Assembly: GCF_021130785.1 (NCBI RefSeq)
Contig: NC_060214.1
Coordinates: 44,127,001-44,191,000 of the forward strand
Length of the DNA stretch: 64,000 nucleotides
Reading direction: 5' to 3'
Origin: Homalodisca vitripennis
Taxonomy: Eukaryota > Arthropoda > Insecta > Hemiptera > Cicadellidae
Part shown: one piece after another, positions 9,189 to 24,929 of the stretch
Position numbering within the stretch: position 1 is the stretch's first letter
Layout of the letters: every line of letters starts with the position of its first letter
Notes under the pieces: model-generated
What the model saw: only the letters and a program-made list of their open reading frames with translations
What the model was told of the DNA's origin: nothing
Database searches by the model: none
Position numbers and translations under genes: made by a program

Positions 9189-12100
9189 TATGTACTGTTG
9201 AGTATGTGAGATAAAAATGTGGTATTTTTATGAGCGGCCGCTATTTTTAAATTATTTTATTAATAAATCACAGGAGGGATTATTTTTATAACAAGGAAAT
9301 TTTTTATAAATTTTTAAACATTTATGTCCTACAAATTATGTTATATACATGTTTGTTTTCATTGGTAAGTAACCATATACAAGTAACCTTCTCAAAACTG
9401 TATACAACCATAACTTGAACCATTATAAGATATTGAAAGAACTATACTCCTAACTACTCATATAGTCTGTTAACGATGATCTAAGAATCCCGGAAAAATT
9501 ATTCGTTTCCATTTGCAATTGTTATACACAGAATAGCGGGTAAATTTTTTATCAATATTGGAAGCCCTGGAATGGGGAGTTGATTGGAGTCTTGAAACAT
9601 AGATTTTTACAAATATATAAAATTTTTTTTAATCTTTTCTAAAAATCCGGTGTGATACTATATGAAAAAATGCAGATCTCTGTTAAATTCAATTATAATG
9701 TTTACTAAATATTTTTCACCAGAATTAAAATAAGAATAAGGATGAATAAAATTAATTTAGACGTACAGTGCACACGAATTAAATCTTAATTCCAGTGCGA
9801 ATGGAAGGATGAATTCATTAATATAACGGTGTAATACTTATACATATTGGAAATTTCTGTTTTTTCTTTGGATATTTTGTATGTATATAGTAATGTGCAT
9901 ACTTTGAAATCTATTTTAAATAATAGTGAAAATATAGTTACAGTTTCTTTGTCGTACGAGTATTTTTATATTATCCCACTCTACAATCATACTCTATCAA
10001 TTTATTTCTCCATTTGATTTATTATTATTTAAACATCCCGCCATTCACTAGTCAGTTCCTGATTTACTTCAAAGATCAATATGCTGTAAGCTATGAATGC
10101 TTTTAAATTGTATTCCACTTTACAACAGTAGACTAGCTTCCCGATGAGTATTCATAATTGACTGTAAGTTCTTTTAGTAGCTCGCCAGATTAAATTAATT
10201 TTGTAGCACAAAAAATATACTTCATTTTGCAGTACTTGTGACGGTTTTTTAGGTTCCTGTCCAATATGATTTTTAATTTCCTTCCAAGAAAACTGTCGTT
10301 AATAAAACTGAAAGAGTATAAGCAATAAAAAAAACTATTTGACTGTTAAGTGAGAAAACACAAAAGAAAACTGCAGTGGTCAGTGTGACGTTTCACAGCC
10401 ATTCAAACAGAAGTTGTGAACATCATTCTTTTTACTCTTGTTCTGTGAAACAATGATTGACTAATTGATGTCAAAACGATGTGGACAATAGGTTTTATTT
10501 GATGAATACAAAACAATCACTATTTTTTTCCAAATTTCAATTGATGATTTCCTATTAATCAATACGTTACTTATTTGGTGTTACCGGACGTGTTTCGGAT
10601 AGTTCACATTTTTCGCTTCACTTTGTAATTAACAATACTGCCTCGTAAGCGTCAGGCATGATGTATTCTACAGTACAATTATATTACCATTTCATTTCCA
10701 TACACATCAAGTGCAGCATAGATTGGTATATTTAAAATTAGTTGCATTGTTTTAGTTACTATACTAATACATTTGATTTGAAAGCTTTTTAGCAGGAGCA
10801 AGACTTTCATTGTGCCATAATAGAACATGTACATTATTAAGCAAAATATAATAACACCAATACCACATCTGAAACAAAGATCATGGATGCGGCAACAATT
10901 TCCTGTTAAGCGTGATAACTAAAGGCGAATGATAGACAAATGATAGGAAACACAATAGTGGATATTATATACTAGAAAAGGGAAACTTTGGAAATTGAAG
11001 GAGTCAGGTGTGATACAATAATTACAGGCTCCACAACTCGTGTTGTAAAATAATATATAACAATGTTATTGTAGATTATAATAGATCATACATTTCTTAA
11101 ATGTATACGAATCACTAGAAATAATGTACTTCAAAACAACACCATAAATCCACTCTGAATATATAAAAAGATTTTTCTACAGTGAAAATTTCGGATATAA
11201 CATTTAAAAGATAGCCATAAAAAATAGAACATAGATTTATCAAACAATTAAAATAACAGAACACAATAAAAAAGGGGAAGGAATTAACAGAAATGTCCAA
11301 ATATATTATCATTGTGACACAAAGATCATCGTACGAATTGGGAAGCTTATTATTTAGAAAAGAATGTATTAAAGTATGAAGAGAATACAATAAAATATAT
11401 TTGATTTACTTCCATTAGAATTATGGATTCTTTAAATAGTTTCAAACAACTTTATTCCGTCCATTAGAATTAATTAATGTTTCACTCTTACATCTGTTCA
11501 GTGGGCAGCAACGAACAGTTAAGGCATGTAAAACTTTAAATTACCTGTGGGCTCTTTTTATCAGCTAATGCCATACAAGTTAAATTAAACACAATATCTA
11601 TCCTATTTTAGATATATATAAGTTTTAACTACAATATTAGAATTTTTTTTACTAAAATAAGTTTGTTATTCTACGTCATAAATTCTCAGTTTTAGTAATT
11701 TTTTTCCTGAAAACTTTATTACACTTAACCCATAGGTTAATAACCTAGTATTAATAGGCTAATAACCTACTTTACTCTACTAGTTTTTAAAATATTTACC
11801 ACATTTTCAAATGAATATTTTGTCTCTTAAATTTAGCATACCCATGAAAAATTACGATCTGGAATTAGCGATAATAATAATTGTTCATAATGTATCATAA
11901 TGTATTGTTCCTAATAATTCGATAATGTAATTGTTAATAATAATGGTAATCTTTGCTTGAATATTTTCAATAAGGATACTAATTCAAATAAATTGGAAAT
12001 GGTGGCAGAATAACCAAACTCAAAGAGTTGATCTCATTATTGGGTATTATTTAAAAGTGAACTAACGGTTAATATGTCACCCATACGAGTCAGATTAGCT

Positions 12101-12700
12101 TTTCCAACAATCTTAAGAAACATTTTAATTTATTTGGTTACTATCAGGAAAGTCTATCACTTGATGAGGGGTTGGAAAACTTTATTTATGTACTTCTGTT
12201 TGTGTCTCCGTACGATATATCATACACGAACTTACCTGTAGACTTGAAATACTCCAATAATTTCTATTGCTATATTGGCTTACAGGGTTCGATGAGCGTT
12301 AGCGAATATTGTTATATTGGTCCAGTGGGAGTCCATGATGACAACTTGAAATTTACTTAATTGGTATATATTTTTTTAATGTATCATAATAAAACATGAA
12401 TCATAACTGTCCCAACCTACAGAAAATCAAGACATTTTGACTTAGTATGTAGACTTGTATTGTACACTGCTATGATACCCAATGTAATGACAAAAATATG
12501 AATGTATAAAGTGACTAAACATAACAAAGAATTTCATATGCATCTGTAAATTTGGGATACAACGATATTTATACAAATACAAGATCAATTTTGATTATTG
12601 TGCATGTCCAAGTATGGAATTTTGCTCAGCATCATTGATACCTATTGAAACCTATCAATAATGGGGTAACTCAATTTCTTTTTTTCTGTTAGGATGCGTA
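9189..12700. other. A+T-rich spacer, no gene seen
   Basis: The few short frames (for example minus strand 11115-11390) are A+T-rich chance frames rich in Phe, Ile, Tyr and Asn, without domain signatures. Confidence 0.5.
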
Positions 12701-12720
12701 AATATATATATATATATATA
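12701..12720. repeat. (TA)n microsatellite
   Basis: A run of about nine TA units, followed by TTTTATG. Confidence 0.9.
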
Positions 12721-15700
12721 TTTTATGATTTTCTACGTGTTTATGTCTTGAGAATAAAATTAACTGTAGAAGTGAAATTTTTAACTTTCCCAGCAGAGCC
12801 AGTAACGCTACACGTAGTGTGACGAACCCCTACTCCTTATATAAAAGTAATGCATCCTGTAATTACCTAAAATTCGTAATACTAACTTTGGTCTACATTT
12901 ATTATTTATAAATATAATTCACTCTAATACATCAATAATAATTTCAAATGTTCATAATATAAGAGATTGTATGGGTGTGCGGTGAGAGATAGCAGTATCC
13001 AATACAGGCTGCCAAATTACACCCATGCCCTGTACTGTGTAAATGTAGCGTTTGCCCTAGTTACTATAGTCTCAATATGTTAGAGTGAGGAATTTTTATT
13101 AAATTAGTTCACGAGCTGTTCATCTCTTTTAAAGTAATTCTCTGATTACACTGATACGAAAGGTATACACAACTTGTTTAGCTAAATTATCTTTTTAATT
13201 TCAGCTTGGAAACTTATAAAACGAAAGGATTGATAATTTATTTACCGCATTGGTACCATTATAATAACGGTTTAGATATTATTAATGACAAGTTTTGATT
13301 TCGGGTATTGAATTATTTTCTTTGTCTATAAAAAAATAATTTACAGCTACAGGATTTTAATATGATCATAAAAAAGGCTGCAAAAATTAATTTCAAAAGT
13401 GAGTAAATTTTATTTCATTGAGAACATTTATCTTATAACAACTTAATATTTATCCCTCTAGATAATACATATAAAATTTAGCTTTTCTAGATTCATGTCA
13501 ACTATTTAAAATAAAATTAACGGAAATATTCACCTTTATTTCTATAATATACTTCAAATGGCATTCTGCTTTTAAGTCTGGAATTTAGTAGGTAACTAAA
13601 AAATATTCATAATCACGTCTGATTAAAGGGAATGTGAGTATTTTTGAAATTTCATTTTAAAATGTAAACATAGGTTTGAAAAACCTTGAAGATACATATC
13701 TCAATTTATTAGAAAAAGTTTTAATAGGTGGGTGAGCTTTAAGCATTTAAAAAGCAATTAGGGAACAATGCATCTAAAATTAAACAAGCTCGTCCCCGTG
13801 CAGTAGGAGTATGTGCCTTCCAGGTGAAACATGAAATGTCTCCGATGATTTATATTCGGTGGCGTGTCTTTTCATATATAAAATCCTGCTTATTGCATCA
13901 TTTACACAGAGTTAAAATTTAATTATATTAGACAAATGTAATGTTTAAAGTATGATACAAATCTTTTACCTATTCTTCTACACACAATATTGCTCATATG
14001 CAATATTTTTCGACGATATAATTAAGTTTGTAGCTTTCTAAAAATTAGCTACAAACTATTGATAGAAACCTAAAACATTTCAAATGTAAAAGTATATTGA
14101 GTACAACTAATGATATGTGTCATGACAGAAGATTTGGACCTTCTTGTCAGCGTGGAATTCGTGATTAACTGCCGCCTACCCTCTCATCGACCCGGAATAC
14201 CCCGATAACTATTTACACTGAAACATCACTTCCGGGGAGGGGGGTTAAACTATTGATGTACGATGAGAAACTGTGGAAAGGCAAAATTTATGATGTTTTT
14301 TCCCATACTAAGTATATGGAACAGTTTTTTCATCAATATCTGTAATGATTAATAGAGTTGTGAAAAGGTGTTCAAAACTCTCCCTATCTGAACGTGAGTG
14401 TTTCGGCTGTAATTCACGACCACACTAAATATAATTGGCCCCTAATTTATGTATCAGAAAGCCTGATTGTTTTTAATAATATAAACAATTAATATTAATT
14501 TTTAAAAAAACGGAAATTTCATCGCTCGTTAGAAAATTTGCTAGGTTTTTGTGCATGAGGAACAACTTTGCTGTGATCCAAGTGTAATAGCTGTGCATTA
14601 TAAAGTAGTGCTTTCATTTATATTTCAAATAAATAACAAATGTGTTCTAAATCTTAGTGTTATCTATGCACATAAATCTCCAGAGAAGAATTTGCTGATT
14701 TTAATTCCAAAACCTTTACAAATCGATGTAGAGAAGCATTACATTTTTACTTGTTAGTAAATATTTGAAATACATAGCGTACTGGTTAGCAGATGAATAA
14801 TAATCAACGTGAAAACCACATCATATAACTAATAACACTTCATATAGTCTGTATTATGACTAAAAGTACATATTTAGAATAGAACCAGAAGTAAATTTTA
14901 AAATACTGAATTCACTGTTATATTTTATGGATTATTAAAGCTGCACATTTTATTCTAATATTTATTTATTATATAAAGGGAACAAAGAAAATTAATAACT
15001 ATTTTAAGCATCTTATGTGTCAAGATTTCCTTGGTTTATTCGGTCGCTAAAATATTTATTACTTTATTCTGAAATTAACGCTCAATTTACAAAACGATAA
15101 ATAACACAAAATAACTGCAAACATGATAGATGCAAATAATTATCTAAAATAACATTAACATGTATGTTAATGTTCTGTTAATGTATGTGTATGTTCTGTT
15201 ATAACATAATATACATTTTTGATCCAATATGTGCTGTTAAATGATTTGTTTTAATCGTTTACATGAGATCACACCAATCGCAGAGCAAACATAGTTAGAA
15301 AGATTCCACTATCGTTTGTCTCTGTGATTACATTCTGATGTTAAATTTTTTTATTTGATCATTAAATACATTCCACTTTAATCAAAGTTTAAGTCAACTT
15401 GCAGTATCATGTAAATACAAAAATAGTAAGAAAATATGTATTGAAAATGCTTAGTTTTTAAATAATAAATAGTATTTAAGTAAAAATAATTAATTTAATG
15501 TATTTTATTTAAATTAATATCCTGTCGTTATGCAGGTCACAATATATTCAAGAGCACACTATATAAATAAGGTCGACACAGCAAAGGCAATTAGTGTGCT
15601 AAATGGCTCTCTTAATGGCAACCCCCTCCCGGCCCCAAGCAGTCTTGACATTCCGGATATAAGGCGGTAACTGAAATTAGAGGAAAGTTTTATAAGACCG

Positions 15701-18700
15701 TCAAGTGCTACTGTGTTCCAACTTCCAAGATATTCCAATCATACAAATTTTGTATTAAATATTATTATAATTAATAATTATAATTATATTATTATAATTA
15801 TATTACATTTTTTATTAAATAACTACATGCTACATGCTAGTAACATTTATATTATTTTAACCTTGGTAATAATTACTGAAAGAATGGACAACTACATCGT
15901 ACTAGCTTACCCAACCTTATGAGGTCTGCTTTAATACCAATTTTGCTCTATAAGATTACTCTATAGTAAGATTGAGGCAGACAGAATAAACTGACTACGA
16001 TTGTGGAGCTACGAGTCTCTGTTTTATTTTAAATAATATTCTTTTTATCTTTGTTATGAAGAATAACTAAAAAAATAACTACCGGTAAAGGTTTCTTTGC
16101 CAATACTGTAAGTAAGATCATGTATTGCTAAATATTATGTTTTATCATTGGGAGTCTAATCTTCATAATAGGATATTTTAGTTAACTAAATTTTATTGTG
16201 AATAAAGCTATGGCCTCATTAATAATGTACCAGCCAGTAAGGTGAACAAAATATACAGATTTAATTTCCAATTTGAAGTTACACAGGAAAGAGTTATAAA
16301 TATGTTCACGTTCCATCACGACAAGTCAAAAATGCTTAACGTTTCGTTTCTACAATATACAAATACAGAAATACTGCTTCCCTTAGCATTGCCTACTCTT
16401 AATATATGTAGGGGTTGAGGGGAAGGAGGGTTGTGTTTGCAGTGACACATATAAATGGGAAATGATTGAGTGTTGTAATAATCCAAGATCTAAGAGCCAC
16501 TAAAGGCTCTCATTCAGCAATTGAAGCTACCCTTCAAACATGTCAATACCAGTTAGTATAAAACCTACTGTATGAATACCGGCTGATTAATAAAATATCA
16601 CTTTTCATTCCTTTGTTGGTAGTGATATACTTTCACTTGTATTTGGGATAATACACTTTAAGAGTGTCGATATGAAACAACTATGATTTGATAATGTACG
16701 TTAGCAAACGTTAGTTAAAATATTTTCAATATTATTAATAATTCACATGAATATCGTACTATACAGATCCCTATTGCATAAATTCAAAAGCCCCAAATTT
16801 TAGAAAAAGTCGAAACATAATAATAAACAATTAATTGGCTTTAGATTTTAACTTGATAAAATTCTGTATAGAATGAATTAAAAACTTCTTCCTCTTCAAA
16901 TTTATCTTCCAGGTTCTTTTTAAGAATAGTTATATGTTGGCTTATATATTTTCTAGAGGGAGTAAATGTTCAATATGGAGGTCTTTAAGTATTAGTATGT
17001 CACAAAGTGTCCTTTCCTTAAATAATTGTGTGCTACGAGGCTGTATTTTAAACAGTATAACGCGTTTCTTTACCAAAAACATCGGCACTATTACCGCAAA
17101 TTATAGAACAATTTTGTTACTTTCATATTAAAATATTACGAGGTAATATGGGTATATAAATAAGACATTAACACCAACACGATGGAAAAATTACTTAAAA
17201 GATCATAAACTCATTGAACGATATAAAAATAATTTTACCTTATTCGTTTATACAAAACGTTTAGGTTTCAACTTTTAAATTTATTCATCTAAGGTTTTTG
17301 GTATAAACGAAATATAAAGGTAAATATAATGGTCTTTTCATACATATATAAAGAGGATATACAATGTTATAAAATAAGGGAAAACTGCATAAAATAATTT
17401 TCCTTCAATTGATTTTCCTACGGGGAAACACTTAATAAACACTAATGTGATATATGACAAAGAAGTATATAACCTATATATGTAACATAGCCAAGTGTTT
17501 ATGCAAAACTTCTCTTCGAAGATTTCCATCAATCTGTTTCTCAGAAGAAAATGAAAATTACCAGCATCTGGACAGTATCTTAAAGAGTATATAAAAGAGC
17601 TTCCCAGAAAAAGTATTTGCATTTAATGTCGTGACTTCATATTTTCAATGGGTTTCTCTCTTATACAGTATAAACGTTATTAAAAATTTGTTTCAAACTG
17701 ATGTGCAAAGTCCAGATATGGGCGTAAACGACTAAAAAAAGTATATTTATTTTAAATTTTTTTAATTTGCTCTTGCACCTCAATATTTTCTTTCTATTTT
17801 ATCATAAGACAATTTATTATTCATCTTACTAAAAATAATTTAATACTTGATGAGTGCATAATATATAATATATTTCGAACAAGCAATATGGACAGTTAGA
17901 CATACATATAAAATTAACATTATGAATTTTATATGAAAGGTGCTGTGTTATCCCTCATGGTCATTAAACTTAGTAAAGGAGGCGATTTCTAATTTATAAA
18001 ATATAAGAGTCGTTAAATTATATATTAAAATGAATCGTTTAGTAGGCTAATTAAAGCTAATAAAATGATTTCATAGCCGTGTTATGCATATTTCGGAAAT
18101 GATTTTTTATTAAATAATTATTAATAATTATATTTGCCAAGTAGCTGAGAAGTATTTCAACAAAATCGGAGTGGCAATCTGATTAGGGATGTTGCCTGGA
18201 AACCATACAGAAATCCGATATACAATTGCAGATAGTTTCTGGATCATCTCGAGTACCTACATTCTGCAGATAGTTTCAATAGTTTTTTCATAAAATTTAC
18301 TCCTATTCTGGTTATCTTGAAGCATATGCTCCCTATAATGTAAGGAACATAAACCAAACTATTTACAATATTTTACATGTACATTCAAGAGATAGTGAAT
18401 GAGGAAAGTAGGGACTAAACTCAAACGAAATAAAAGTATAGCTTTATAATAATTGGATGTATTACACATTTCAAAACGGCCAACGTTTATAGAATCATCG
18501 GTAAAATGAAAGCACCTTCATATTCTAAAAAGCAATAGTGCCCGGAGCTTAATATCATTACAAAAACGCTTGACATTGCTACCTAGCGTGCCTACACATA
18601 AGAAGGTGTTTTAAACAGTTTTCTGATTGGGATTTCATGAGTATGCCTCATCAGATAAAGCTTCTTCTGATTACATCGCTTGTGCTTCCTCGGTTCTCTA

Positions 18701-20554
18701 ATGTTTTTCGTAGGTTTATGACATGACCGATGTCTTAAAAATAATTGTAGAGTAAAAAAATCTATTCTGCTTGTTGTTCAATAATTCAGAACAATTTTTT
18801 CGATCAAATTTCAATTTGACATTACTTTGAACTAAATTTATATATTGCCTAGAAATTCGTTAATGAAGATATACAATTTTCCAATTTCTACCGGGATATA
18901 GTATATTACGGTATAACGATCACAACTGAACACCTGAAATGTGGCTTACTGAAACAACCATTTCCGGAACATGTGTTGGAATATCCATTATAAAAATTTG
19001 TAGCACCTTTTGTGGTCAATAATTCTGTGGAAGCATATTTTTGCGGCTAGTATTCATCCTTATTTTGTCGAATTACGTTTAAGTGTGTTGAATTTAAAGG
19101 GAGGTATTTTCATTACGAACTTTATTAGGGAACTTTATGTTGTCATAAAGGATGTTTTCGGGACTTAGGACTATAGTATTAAAGGCTGTCTAATTTTATG
19201 TCAGTCAGCGATTTGTCCCAGATAACTGTTAGTACAAAATTTCAGAAAGAGTTTAACAATAAAAGATAATTGTCAGAAGGCTAAAATTTATTTATTAGGT
19301 TACAAACCATCTTTATATATTTGATTTAACACTCTAATCTTACTCTTCGCCACATACATATTTTTTGTAAATTTTATTCCGTGATACTCCATGCATTCAA
19401 TAATTCGTCAGTAAAACACTTTACTGTAAACTTTTGTATTGAAAAATTTTTTTCATTGGAATTGATATATTTGATCAATTAATTAATAAATAATAATGTG
19501 CTTAGGGCATAACTATAGTGTACTTACAGTGTGAAAATTATTTTAAAATATTACAAAACAGGTTTTAACTATTTAAAGGGAAAAAGTATTTCGAGAATCT
19601 GGTTTTCTATGTGATAGAACAGGGAGGTAACAATGCGGTGGGTAAATATGGCGAATGTTCATCACAAAAGATAACCACTACAATTCCACACAAAGAACTT
19701 TTTCTCTTTCCTCTCCTCCTTTTACTTTCTGCTTTAATTATCATCCCAGCTGAGTGATAATGCGTTAACTTGAACTGCTCACTCTTAATCACTTAATTGT
19801 GTAGACCATTTTATTAATATTTCTGAAGGGATTAAGTAGTAACATTTCGATAAATAATCGTCTTTTATTTTGCAACAATTAGCAATGCACGTGATATTAG
19901 AATTGTTTTTAATGATGTAGGAGTCGGCGCTAGTATTTTATAAACATTTGAAGTGGAGACATTTATACATTCATAAAACAGGTCATATATCTTAATGACT
20001 TTAACTAAAGATAAAATCGTTATTAAAATATTTTATGTCGAATCTTTTGGGAGTTTATTATAAAGCTTATGTTAACCCCACTCAATACCTTGTACACGAA
20101 ACTATAAATATTTCTATATAAAATCTATATACTTTTATACTAAAAGCTTACAACCATAAAACATATTTGTATTATAGCAGATTGTAAACTACTACAATGT
20201 TATAAAAAAACACTAATTGTGCCAATTTTTTTAAAATATCCAAGATAAAATTCTAGTAAAATTGTTAATTTTATACGACCCAAGTGGTATTTAATGCAAT
20301 GTTCTCATTTGTAGGTTCTAGAACTATAGTACACGTATTTTCAATTGGTCAGAACTTACAGCAGTTGTCGTATTCAGAAACAGCAAAATACCTTTACTAT
20401 ATTTTCATTTTAAAATACGTTTATCGGTTTCATAATTCCTAATGTTTCAAAAACATATTATTATAGAGGTTTATTTAAGAGATTGGACATTTAAACCAAA
20501 TCAAATAATAATTTAAAATCTACGCTAGAGGCTTTATTAAAAAAATACAGGCTT

Positions 20555-20556
<2 letters not shown>
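12721..20556. other. Long A+T-rich spacer, no gene seen
   Basis: Nearly 8 kb without a credible coding region. Small local features only: an 8-bp inverted pair ATGGGTGT (12971-12978) / ACACCCAT (13019-13026); G+C-richer patches near 13785-13870, 14150-14270 and 15590-15670; and an ATTATAATTA palindromic tract near 15765-15800. Short frames near 14551, 15713, 16934, 17338 and 19607 show no recognisable product. Confidence 0.5.
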
Positions 20557-20595
<39 letters not shown>

Positions 20596-20602
20596 TATAT
20601 AT
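20557..20602. repeat. (TA)n microsatellite, interrupted once
   Basis: About 46 bp of alternating TA with one AA interruption near 20588. Confidence 0.9.
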
Positions 20603-23600
20603 ACATTCTGAGTTTTCATCTTCACCCGAATACTTATAGGTTACCAAATACATTTTTACACTAACTTATAATAACTTCCATCCAATAATACAATCTATTT
20701 ATCACTTTTAATCATTCTGGGGATATTTAGGATGTTTGGTGGTTGTTAAATTTCGTAGTAGCATCAAATTTTCGTCAAGGATTTCTGGATTTTCTGGCCA
20801 AAGTTTCGTTGCCGTTATGTTTCGTGCTGGTCGTCTCTTTATGGTGAACATTTCAAATCCCAGGATCTCATTGTGACAAAATTTTGTGGTTAACTTTTAC
20901 TTAGTAACCACCATCTAAGGAGCCATGATCCATATAAAGGAGAAGTTATTGTTTCAGAATAGTATTAAAGAAGTTTGCTGTGCCACAAGTGCGCAGGATG
21001 ACAACTATGGTTCTGATGAATAAGAGGCTATGCTAGTTAGAATTTCAGGCAGAAAAAGTTGTCGTAGGCCAGGTGTATTAAATCTTACATCAGAGTGTAT
21101 TAAAAGTTATTATTATTAGGTATAATATGCTAAGAACTATTTATTAGTGTGCGCCCCTGTACTTCGGCGCAACTCCCTGGATGTAACACATAGTTATCTT
21201 ACATGATTCAATCTAGAAATCCAGTTATTGTGGAATAGTATCGTATATTTAGTCGCATATTGTTAAAAACTGTATAATAAACCGTTTAAGTCTTGTTATA
21301 ATGTCATAATTTTGTCGTAATACTGAGAGGTGAATGACGTCATACATATGGGTTTAATACATAGGTCCTACATAGGTATAATACACAATCCTAACTTTGA
21401 ATGTTATTTAAGTGGAGGGTCAGAAGGGATTATCAAGAATTTGGATACGCCCGACGTTATACTGAATATGGCAGAGGTTTTCTCACTTAATGTTGTCACA
21501 AACACGCTTGGGGAATCAAGCTTACAATTATAGTGTGAACATGTTAGCACACACAAACTTACACTTAAACAAAGTTTAAAGGTTGTGATTCATTAATTAT
21601 TATTCTCTTACCTGCGTACCGTTAGATTATGGCGTAATACAAACACCAAAGTGAGAAAAATTAAAAGTGTAAGTTTTAAGAGGATTATAAATTTCAATTA
21701 TACGCTCTAACGTATATTATATTGGAAATTCTCTCTAGTTTGTGGTAACTTTGTAAACTGGTTTAATAATTTACTTATCTATATATATTATAAATATGGT
21801 GAACGTCTGCTATTAAAATAAAAATCTAATTAGCTTAATGTTTAACCAAAGTTACATAGTAAATTAGCTGTTATTATGAGGATAATCTAGCACTCAGGTT
21901 CAATTCAGTAATACCATTCTATAAAATGAACCAAGGCTTAGTCAAACCTATTATATGACAACCGTACTTATATAACAATATAGCAGTACAAGAGACCAGG
22001 TATCGCATGAAACGCTTTGCAAGGGATGTAATTAAAGAATACGCAGAATATATTTCATTACAAACTCAGGTTTTTGACTCTACATGTTATCCCGCAGACA
22101 GACGTAGAAAGGCCAAAGGGACAGAGAAACTAGACAGAAGAGGCATTTTGCCATTGCACCGAGTCTGCTCAAGCTAAAAATACAATGCACCATCGTATGC
22201 CTTGGTCTTACCTAAGTAACAATGAACTTTTATACAAGTATTTAAATCACAATTTCAATCTCTATTTCAGATATCATTCTTTACCACCGCTCATAAAAAC
22301 TTGCTTTTTCTATTCTTTTAACAGGTGAATCTAGAACGTAAAATGAATCAAACCGTTGGGAAAATGGAAAGAGAGGGCAAGGGTTAATTTATATTGAAAT
22401 GTGGTACCATCCAACAGTACTACGACTACTGTACATTATTATGAAAACAGCTTTGGATTATACAACCATAGCTAGTACACCATATAAAACACGAACACCT
22501 CACTTACCACAAACTATGCACGATGGTAACACTTACATTTCCACTGGCGGTTACTAAATCCTACACGTATTAACAAATTTGACAGGGAACAAATTAGAGA
22601 ACAGACTAAAATCTTAAAAGTTTTTTGTTCCGATATGGTTATGATTGTGGGCACTTCGACGCCAATATTTAAAAGCTAAATTTAATTTTAATGCTTTAGC
22701 TCTCCGTAGTTTTATATGAGAATTGGCTTAAATATTGTTATGTTCATGGGATAATTATGCATACACCAGTCTTTTTCAAGTTCTAATTATTCGTACTAAT
22801 AAACCACTTAATTGTTTCTAATGTTAAAGAAACGCTATGCTGTAGAAATAAGTATATAAGAGGCAAGATTGTATTTGAATCAATTCAGAACCATCGTCAT
22901 ATAATTGTTAGTTCTATTTTTTTAAGATATCCTTCGGACACACATAATTGAAACAGACAAACAGACAGAAACATGGCAATAATTGTCTTGTGTCTATAAA
23001 AATTTGTTTTTAATTAAAAACCTGTAAGTATAAATCTTATTTTCATGAATGAATAATAATTTTCACTTAGTTTTTTTTCCATTTACCGTATGATAGAATA
23101 TATACTTGTTGCTTTTGTGATATTAATGATGCATCAAACTGTATAAATTTTTAAAAAGCATCCTCCTTATGTACGCATGAGTATGAAATTTAGTTTTATT
23201 TGCTTCAAAATATGAGTTTTTTTGCCAATGCACATAGGTCAATCCTATAAAGGAACTGAAATAATACCATCCACAGGAATTTCTAGGGTTTTAAAAAGAT
23301 ATCCTCTTAATTAATTGAAGTTAGAAATTTAAAAACGATTTTTTAATATCACGAGATTAATCTATCCATTTTCTCTTATGAAGCTCCAGAATTTTTAAAG
23401 AAGCAGTTCAATTTGAGCCGCAAGAGAACAGTTCAAGTAGGTAACAAAGTGAATTAATCTGTCAATAAAAAACATGCACATATGTGTATGTAGGGGACAA
23501 AAACAACTCCCTAATGGTTCCCTAAAATTATATTTGTACGGAGCCCTGTTGTTAGTAACCGAAAAAAGACTGAGCTTGTCTCGATATATGTGAAGCAACA

Positions 23601-24929
23601 ATATTTTAACCTTCATTACAAATTATCTTTTTAGTTTTTCCCTAAATAGCGTAAATGAATCTTTATGAATAAGCTCTATTTTTCAAAGGCATGTGAGATT
23701 ATGTACAAGAAACCATTATAGAACTTTCAAGTTCTAATATGTATTTCAAATTAGATGTAATCAAAAATTATATAAATTTTAAGGAATGTTTAATATCATA
23801 ACGTATAAAATATGTATACATTTTCGGATTCTTCAAAATCTCATTGGAAATACTTCATTTCATGACCTAAAATGAAAATAATTCTTTACATGGATAGTTT
23901 TCATTGTTATTAAAACGTTCTGGAAGCTATAACACACCATAACAATAAGTTAATGGTAAAACTATACTGTTAACGTTGAAAGTTTCCAGTACATTTAACA
24001 ATATTTATTAAAACAACACCACTAACAAAGATTACAGATAAGCTGGGTAATTTAATTGGCAATTTATTACAAAGTATTCTAAACTGATACTGACTAGGTC
24101 AGCTCCTGTACCCGCGTAATCCGATTACAACTTCATCGTTGTTGTGTGCTCGTAATTACTAAATTATTCTATTACTTTGAAGTTTTATTCTGTATTAAAT
24201 GTTAAACGAATTCCACAATAAACTATGTGCGTTTGAGTTTTATATTATCATTACAATATAAGAAAGTGGCTGTACTGTTTCAAAATACTATTATATTAAA
24301 AATAATCCTTGAACTTAAACACCGTGAGTTTTAAAGACCTGACTTCAAGAAAATAATTCTTAAACTACTAAAAGTACATATAGTTATGAACTAGGGTTTT
24401 CAGGTTAATTATTAACAAATTTGCTTTTTTCTATTACGTCGTTCTACAAAACGTAATATGCATTATATTAAAAATTACGTTGTAATAATAATATTAGTAC
24501 TAAACGAATTGTATTAACAAATATATTCTCTCTTTGTTTTACATGAGTTATCTTCTACATTCTACCAATATACTAGACACGTAACCAAAATACATCTAAG
24601 AATCAAGTTTTCAAAACATCTTACTGCTCAAAACTTCTTGAGGATTTAGGTTTGACTGATAGACTACGTTGACTGCATACTAATATTGCACATCTCCATT
24701 TCAAATATCTAGTGAATTTCCGAAATTCATTGAGGGTTGCATTAAATTATGAGAACACTTTAAAACAAAAGAGTTCCTTCAGTAATTAATTTTAAAATTA
24801 TTTTCTCGTGTAAAACAATAAATTGATGGTGAATTAAAACTTTATCACCACACCTGATACCCGCAAATAATATTTTTAAGAAAGCTATGATTCATAGTAA
24901 TTAGAGGTAAACAATAATATTATTAGAGG
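20603..24929. other. Spacer, no gene seen
   Basis: Base composition is a little more balanced around 20700-21190 and 22000-22570, perhaps old repeats, but no frame gives a recognisable protein. A short ACAGAC-rich run occurs near 22956-22970. The frames at 21330-21533 (plus) and 23395-23616 (minus) have no domain signature. Confidence 0.45.
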
